NCBI GenBank assembly: GCA_021397835.1
Contig: JAJFZO010000407.1
Coordinates: 6,448,001-6,512,000 of the forward strand
Direction of reading: 5' to 3'
DNA: 64,000 nt
From: Moringa oleifera
Lineage: Eukaryota; Streptophyta; Magnoliopsida; Brassicales; Moringaceae
Shown here: one piece after another, positions 57,919 to 64,000 of the stretch
Layout of the letters: every line of letters begins with the position of its first letter
Position numbering within the stretch: position 1 is the first letter of the stretch
Made by a program: the position numbers and the translations under genes
The notes under the pieces: generated by a model
The model's input: the letters and a program-made list of their open reading frames with translations, nothing else
Database searches by the model: none
What the model was told of the DNA's origin: nothing

Positions 57919-59019
57919 GGAGCAACGATACTCAGCTAGCTATGTGGTAAAAATCATCCACTCTGTTTGTCATTTGCCCAACCCGAGTAAAAAGCTCGAA
58001 AGCCCTTTTTGTTTTATATATAGTTTTTTGTTACACAATAATATAATAGAGGTGGACGATACGGAGATCAAATTTTGTTTTTACCCTCTACGAGAAATAG
58101 ATTTATGTAAGTAAATCATCTCAAAGTCATGAGTATCCAATTAAGTGTCTTCAATTGCTTTTCTTTTGGGAGTTGATGAAGAAGAGCTGGATTACTGCAG
58201 TATCAGTGAATGGTTTTATGATGAGCATGAAGTTACTGAGATATCCGACATGATCATGAACTGATTAGATTATATATTACATTGCTAAGTGGCTTATGAT
58301 TTGCCAAAAGTGTTGTATTTTTATAATGTCTGATAAAATCCATTTTGAGGGGGAGTTAACTGGGTGGTGACGATTGGGGCCCGTGGCGTTCGACCGGGAA
58401 GACTATCATAAGCTGTCATCGTGGCTGTACCCGATCCATAGGACTTTGATTGGGCGTATGTGGGGTTTCTCCAGATATGTTTATTTTTCTTATGGGAATG
58501 ACATGACACTACGACAGTGCTTCAGCCCTTCATCATGAAATCAACAACCCAAAGGGCCCCCCAACGCCTCTAATGCATGCCTCTCAGTTACCGACCGCTA
58601 AAAATATGCAAACAAACCTCATGTAACCATGTCTATTTTTTCTATCTCCCTCATTTATTCCCGTGGAAGACCATCGTTGTTGTATGTACGTATATATATA
58701 TATATATATATTTTTTTTTTTGGGGCTTACTATTCAGTGCCATTCACATAGAACTTGGGTACATATTTTTCTTTGGATCTGCTGCAAGTGTAAAAAGCCT
58801 GTGTTAGGCCCAACTTGGGAAGCCCAATCGGCAAACGCCCATGTACTATGCACGAAATCTCAAATAATCCTTTCCTCACCAAAACAAATATATATATATA
58901 ATATAAAACTAGTGAAGCCTCACAAATTATAGATAGTTGCAACCCAGACCCCCCAAACCCTAGCCGCCTCTGCCTCTGTAATTCTTCTTCCCTGTGTCCA
59001 TACATTCACCCCTCCCACC
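57919..59019. promoter_or_regulatory. Divergent region between PKS and UBA2 genes
   Basis: Both genes are read outward from this 1.1 kb. A TA/T run lies at 58690-58720. A short minus-strand ORF at 58321-58509 has balanced composition but no known domain. The UBA2 core promoter is likely the TATA-rich stretch at 58888-58906. Confidence 0.5.
58955..58963 (+). promoter_or_regulatory. Telo-box in the UBA2 5' region
   Basis: AAACCCTAG matches the plant telo-box (AAACCCTA). It lies about 60 bases downstream of a TATA-like stretch and 57 bases before the start codon, a position common in genes of translation and RNA metabolism. Confidence 0.55.
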
Positions 59020-60477
59020 ATGGCAAAGAAGCGCAAGCACGATTCCAAGTCCGCCGAGCCCACCGAACCCCCTCAAAAGCAACAGCAACAACAACCACAG
59101 AACAACGAACAACTCGCAGAACAGCAGATCGACGACCAAGAGATCATCGAAGACGTTGACGAAGAGGAATACGAGGAAGTCGAAGAGGAGGGGGAGGAGG
59201 AAGACGAGGAGGAGGACGAGGAGGAAGACGACGACGACGATGACCACCACCAAAACCAGAATGCCGACAATCAAAACACGTCCGCCTGTGAAAATTTTGG
59301 AGCAAATCAGGGGGACGATGAAGATGATGAACCTATACATAAGCTCCTAGAACCCTTCGGTAAGGACCAACTCATCAATCTGCTCCATGATGCAGCTGAC
59401 AAGCACCGCGACATAGCAGATCGCATCCGCCGGCTGGCTGATGAGGACCCCGTGCACCGCAAGATATTCGTCCATGGCCTTGGCTGGGACACCAAAGCCG
59501 AGACCCTCATCGATGCCTTCAAGCAGTACGGAGAGATCGAAGATTGCAAAGCCGTCTCTGATAAGATCTCTGGAAAATCTAAGGGCTATGGCTTCATCCT
59601 CTTCCGGACGCGCACTGGGGCTCGCAAGGCCCTCAAGCAGCCCCAGAAGAAGATCGGCAACCGCATGACCGCCTGTCAGCTTGCCTCTATGGGCCCCGTC
59701 CCACCCCCAAGCGTGCAGGCTGCGACTCCTGCCCAGCCCGTCTCCGAATATACTCAGAGGAAGATCTATGTAAGTAATGTTGGATCGGAGCTTGATCCCC
59801 AGAAGTTGTTCTCCTTCTTCTCCAAGTACGGAGAGATTGAAGAAGGACCACTCGGGCTTGATAAGCTCACTGGAAAGCCTAAAGGGTTCTGTTTGTTTGT
59901 CTACAAGAGCGTCGAGAGTGCAAAGAAGGCTTTGGAGGAGCCCCATAAGAACTTTGAAGGCCATATCTTACACTGCCAGAAAGCTATTGATGGGCCAAAA
60001 CCAGGAAAATCCCAACACCGCCATCATCCAAATGCTCATAATCCTCATTTTCAGAGGACTGAAAATGCTAGCTTCGTTGGTGGGGCTACCACGGGATCTG
60101 GCCACTTGATGGCGCCAGCAGCAGCTGGAATTGGCGCTGCAGCTGCCCAGGCATTGAACCCAGCACTTGGGCAGGCACTTACAGCTTTGCTTGCAACTCA
60201 GGGTGCTGGGCTGGGGCTGAACCCTGCACTTGGGCAGGCCTTGTTGGGCACACTGGGCTCTGCGGCTGTGAACCAAGGTGTGCCAACTGCAGGAGCTGGG
60301 ATGCAGGGTGGATACGGGAATCAGGCTAGCATCAGTCCTGGAGTGATTGGTGGGTACGGTAACCAAGGTGGAATTCAGGGCACTTACCCGAATCAGCAGA
60401 TGGGGCAGGCTGGTGCTGGAAGAGGGCAGCATGGTGTTGGGCAATACGGTGGTGTAGCGCCTTACATGGGTCACTAG
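59020..60477 (+). CDS. UBA2A: UBP1-associated protein 2 type hnRNP (UBA2A/UBA2B)
   Basis: A single coding exon of 485 residues. After MAKKRKHDSK (nuclear signal) and a Gln-rich stretch comes an acidic block of Glu and Asp at about 39-76. A conserved helix follows (EPIHKLLEPFGKDQLINLLH). RRM1 lies at 148-224, with RNP2 IFVHGL and RNP1 KGYGFILF. RRM2 lies at 247-322, with IYVSNV and KGFCLFVY. The C-terminal 150 residues are Gly/Ala/Gln-rich. This order is that of Arabidopsis UBA2A (At3g56860) and UBA2B (At2g41060), nuclear U-rich RNA binders linked to mRNA stabilisation, abscisic acid responses and senescence. This gene probably represents the common ancestor of that pair. No intron interrupts the coding part; the very long gene-free 3' side suggests a spliced or long 3' UTR. 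Confidence 0.95.
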   Translation: MAKKRKHDSKSAEPTEPPQKQQQQQPQNNEQLAEQQIDDQEIIEDVDEEEYEEVEEEGEEEDEEEDEEEDDDDDDHHQNQNADNQNTSACENFGANQGDDEDDEPIHKLLEPFGKDQLINLLHDAADKHRDIADRIRRLADEDPVHRKIFVHGLGWDTKAETLIDAFKQYGEIEDCKAVSDKISGKSKGYGFILFRTRTGARKALKQPQKKIGNRMTACQLASMGPVPPPSVQAATPAQPVSEYTQRKIYVSNVGSELDPQKLFSFFSKYGEIEEGPLGLDKLTGKPKGFCLFVYKSVESAKKALEEPHKNFEGHILHCQKAIDGPKPGKSQHRHHPNAHNPHFQRTENASFVGGATTGSGHLMAPAAAGIGAAAAQALNPALGQALTALLATQGAGLGLNPALGQALLGTLGSAAVNQGVPTAGAGMQGGYGNQASISPGVIGGYGNQGGIQGTYPNQQMGQAGAGRGQHGVGQYGGVAPYMGH

Positions 60478-63400
60478 TTCCTCAGGTTTGTAAATGAACT
60501 CTCTATTTTCTTATTTTGGCCCCTGCTATCTTGATTTTACCTAATACCGATACTGTATAACGCTACTGTTTTTAAAACTGGGCAATATAGTATGTTCAAA
60601 TTCATGACTTACAACATTCTTGTTAAACTCAGAAATTGCTTTTCACTGATTATAGATAATCTGCTACTAAAGAAGCCAGCCATATACTGCATTGGTCAAT
60701 ATAATATAATCACCAACCATGTTGATGTTGGAATGTCCAATAGTGATGTCACAAAAGCTTTCCATTAGGAGCCATCAGTTTTATTATAAATCTTAACTTC
60801 TTGAAGCTTTCCCTTACTATGTCATCTTTTTTTATACAGTTGTGATGCTAATGTCAATATTTGTCTCTGCTTAATACTATTTGAAAGCTAACCTTACAAT
60901 TTGTCCTCATGAATTCAGTCTGATTGCCTGTATTATTAAGGTGAGTGATGCTTTTGGAGCACTTCTAGCTTCTTGCACCCTATCAATTTTTTTTTTCTTT
61001 TCTTTTTTCTTTTTCATTGCAGTACTTAATATTTTTGCCTCTCCTTACATTTATGAGATTTGTCAGGTTTAATTTGTTTAATATCTTTTCTGATGTTCTC
61101 TTTTAACAGTGAATTAGTTTTGTGTAATGTGTGAGATCTTTCTATCCATTTCCATTGGTTGTCAGTTTCACTTCTAGATGATGTGTTCAACCCTTTTCTA
61201 AAGGATTTTTTGGTTCTTAAGGCTTGTGTTTTGGAAATTGTTTTTTCATGTTTTCTTATTCATTGTGCAGATGCCACACATCAATGTTTTAGTACTGGCC
61301 TGGTGATTCTTCTGAAGTTTAAGGAGCTGATGCAAATGAAGTCTTTAAATTTGATGAAATGTTATTCTTTGGTTACTACAAAGACCAGAATCTCAAAACT
61401 GATAAATGGAGTTTCTGTTTTTCTACTTGTTTTTGCGACTCTCCCTATGCTTTCCTTTAAAAATATTGTAGTATTTTGGGTTTTAATATTTGGTTTGAAA
61501 GCTTTCAGAATGCTTTAAGTAATTCAGTGTATAAATTTGTGTACCTCCTCTGGTCACTGAGGTTGATAAAAACTCCTTTTGGAATTTCCATCATTGTGGC
61601 AAAACAATGCTTTTATATGGCACATCTGCTTATGGGATGCTATTTCCATTTGTGGACTGATGTTGTGCCTTTGCTTTTCTGGGTGTTTGTTTATATTTAT
61701 GACATGTAGTTTATGACTTCAAGTTTTACAGCAGAACATGTTCAATTAAACTGATTGTTTTCTATGAGTTGTATAGGGATTTATTTTTGACATGAAGTAT
61801 TGAAAATGTAAAGTACTGCATATGTGGACCATATGGTCTCTGATTTCTTGTGGTTGGTTTGCTTACTGGTCTTTCTGATTAAGCTGTATGGTGATAACAT
61901 TGCAGGTAGTTTTTAATGCAGGTTGAACAGCTCTGGTTATTACAACCTTGCTAGCAACATGGTTTATTAAAAAAATTATATTCATGGATCTTAGTTTTAT
62001 TGGAATTTTACAGTTCAGATAAATTAATATTATTGTTTTTGATTTTAAAATTTTATTTGACCCTTCTCTTTTTTTGTCCTTGAGGCAACCTTTTGAAATA
62101 ATGGGTTTACTTAAACACTCTTATGGTTGTCGATATGGTATTTTAAGATATGGTTCCCATGTTTTTAATTGAATTGATTGAGGACCAAGCTGCTTTAAGT
62201 TAATATAATTTGAAGGCTAGAAGGATGCTTTTAAATTACTGTATTTTTGCAAAGGAGCTTTGATACAGAAGTTCTGCATAAATTGTTTGAAGCAAGCATT
62301 GGTTTTCTGCATAAATTGTTCAAAGCAAGCATTGGTTTTTTTAAGCCCTTGCAGGGTGCTTTACAGTCCGATATTTGTCCATTCATGCTTATTAGGCAAA
62401 ATGGTTCATGATATAACTGGAAGTATGTGTTTCTTTACTAATGTTACCATACATACAATATGAAGATAATTCTAAGGTTTGTACTTTGCTGTATTCCCTG
62501 AGAACTCTGTCATATGCTCTAAGTGGAAGGTAAGAAATTGAAATCTAGCCAACAAGTTTGTCAGTCAATGACGAAAGTTTTGGATTTGGTGAAATCTCTG
62601 GTGAAGTTTTCTGTTTCTTTTCCTACTTTTTGAAAAAGTGAAATTGTTAGGGGCAATTGCTTCTCAAGGTATTCTCTTTGCATGGGCATATTCATAAACA
62701 TACAAACTTGTGGGGTCTAATTATAGAGGTGGAGTTGTGTTTTTGGCTGATGGGGAATTGTTTGAGATTATGTTCTTTCTGATTGTTTGAGTTGTGTTTT
62801 GGCTGATGGAGTTAAGTGCATGCTCATGTTCATTCCACTGCTTTGACAGGGTTCTTTCAGCAGTGATTATTAGCTCTAGGTGGGGAATGTCTAGCAGATT
62901 TCTGGTGTACTTTAATTTGCTTAGTCTGTATCAGATTGGTCTGTGTTGTATTTTTGTTTATTCGTGCATTTCTTTTTTTTCTGTATTATATTTTTCAATA
63001 GCTTGTGCATAAATTTGTTGCTTTTCTCTATTTGGATTCCATTTACTGATCCACAGAAGTCATTCTGGCTCTTTGATACCACTTTAATCAATTGGAAGGT
63101 GGTCAGTCAATGGAGAGATGCCGCAGATAATGATGCTGAACTAAATTATTTGCCTATGGGATTTGCTTCTAACTGTCGTTGAAGTTTTTGTCCTTCTTGC
63201 TCGTTAGTTCATTAGGTACCTTTAATATAATCCTTGCATCTCAGCAGGAGATCATTTGGACTTAAAAGCTGTAGGTGTTATGCGACTTGATGCCCCCCAA
63301 GCCTTGTATATTCTTTGTCATTGTGCTTATCTGGAATTTCAGACTCTGCATTCTAGAAGGTGCAGTGTATTAGTTGGGGTTTTATTAATTAGGTGTGGTA

Positions 63401-64000
63401 TTTGCTACCTGTTTGTAGTCTGGAGAATTGGAATGCCAAAAATGGCAGTGGAAAATACCGCACAGAGGTTATCTATACAAGTGAACGGTTGACCTTCTTC
63501 AGCCTCGCGGGGCCCAACATTTGCTGTTATAACTGGTAGCAGCTGTTCTGCCACCACTGCTTTGCATCCCAGTGTTGATTAGTATTTTTCATTTCTTTCT
63601 GAAGAGCAATGTTGGATTTCAGAGTGAGAAAGAGAAAGTGAAATCAATGGGAAGAGAGGCTAGAGGCTGGCCGAATACTGGAGTGGTTAATTGTTTTTGG
63701 GGTTGGGGGAGGGTGAAAATGCGGTCAAATGTTAAAAATAGGGGGAAATGAAGTTGTAACTATGACTTGTTTGTGAAACTTGTAGCTTCTGAAGATTCCC
63801 CATGATAGTGGTCTTGTTTTTGCTTTCTGTTGTTCATGTATACAAGTAGTGTATTTATAGATTTGTGAAAATAAAAACATTATAGATTTGAAGATTAATT
63901 TATGGCTGGGCCAAGTTTCCATAATGCTGCAATGTTATTGTTCCATCTAAAATACTATGTTAATTGTGCATATGTGAACACAAAGTGGAATTAAAATCCT
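60478..64000. other. Downstream region of UBA2, no coding sequence seen
   Basis: These 3.5 kb are T-rich on the plus strand, with only short, Phe/Leu/Cys-rich ORFs that look like composition artefacts. Such a T-rich profile is usual for introns and 3' UTRs of a plus-strand gene. The region may therefore be a spliced UBA2 3' UTR. It contains a 33-base tandem duplication at 62274-62339. No tRNA, snoRNA or miRNA was recognised by eye. Confidence 0.4.
62274..62339. repeat. Two tandem copies of a 33-base unit
   Basis: Two copies of ctgcataaattgtt(tg/ca)aagcaagcattggtttt, differing at two adjacent bases. Confidence 0.9.

Noticed and set aside
59347..59964. 205-codon antisense ORF opposite the UBA2 RRM region
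   Set aside because: It is the reverse shadow of a strongly codon-biased exon (C/G at third positions removes antisense stops). It has no start context and no recognisable domain.
1..64000. A dedicated gene cluster or defence-type system
   Set aside because: Genes belong to unrelated housekeeping families, lie on both strands with their own promoters and match an ancient conserved gene order. Three or four plastid proteins being neighbours is not unusual in a plant genome.

Overview
This is nuclear DNA from a flowering plant, most likely a eudicot. The evidence is short exons joined by AT-rich GT-AG introns, chloroplast transit peptides, and plant-only families (PKS, PORR, plant TOC34, plastid ribosomal protein PSRP5, VQ, HIPP). 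I cannot name the species. There is no prokaryotic, viral, CRISPR or operon-type content.

Layout, left to right. A membrane RING-H2 E3 ligase (+, 461-3621). Plastid ribosomal protein PSRP5/cL37 (+, 4478-5468). The nucleoporin ALADIN (-, 7021-12147, 14 coding exons). A mitochondrial PORR protein resembling WTF9 (+, 13616-14947). A heavy-metal-associated isoprenylated protein (+, 17481-18148). A small J-domain protein (+, 18926-20785). A plastid-targeted Mpv17/PMP22 protein (+, 22096-27309), whose first intron holds a LINE remnant with a target-site duplication. A VQ-motif protein (-, 28485-29159). A PQBP1-type tandem-WW splicing factor (-, 31223-38734). TOC34 (+, 40051-42567). A plastid DUF309 protein (+, 43255-44521). 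A PQ-loop transporter (-, 45865-53428). A small possible secreted protein (-, 55441-55662). A PHYTOCHROME KINASE SUBSTRATE protein (-, 56240-57811). A UBA2-type hnRNP (+, 59020-60477), followed by 3.5 kb without coding sequence.

These are ordinary housekeeping and signalling genes, each with its own promoter. I see no cluster acting as one system. The gene order itself is informative. From memory, several of these genes lie in Arabidopsis near At3g56860-At3g56910 (UBA2A, VQ, HMA, ALADIN, PSRP5) and others near At2g41000-At2g41120 (DnaJ, VQ/CAMBP25, WW, PQ-loop, UBA2B, DUF309). The window therefore looks like the unfractionated ancestral segment.

The most notable sequence-level observations concern splicing. 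ALADIN has what reads as a U12-type AT-AC intron with an exact branch-site match. Three introns need GC-AG boundaries. Microexons of 20, 21 and 27 nt are present, and PQBP1 has a frame-neutral 48-nt exon. One TOC34 intron has a T15-G15 run where its polypyrimidine tract should be. All exon coordinates were assembled by hand from splice signals, reading phase and remembered family sequences, and were not checked against transcripts.
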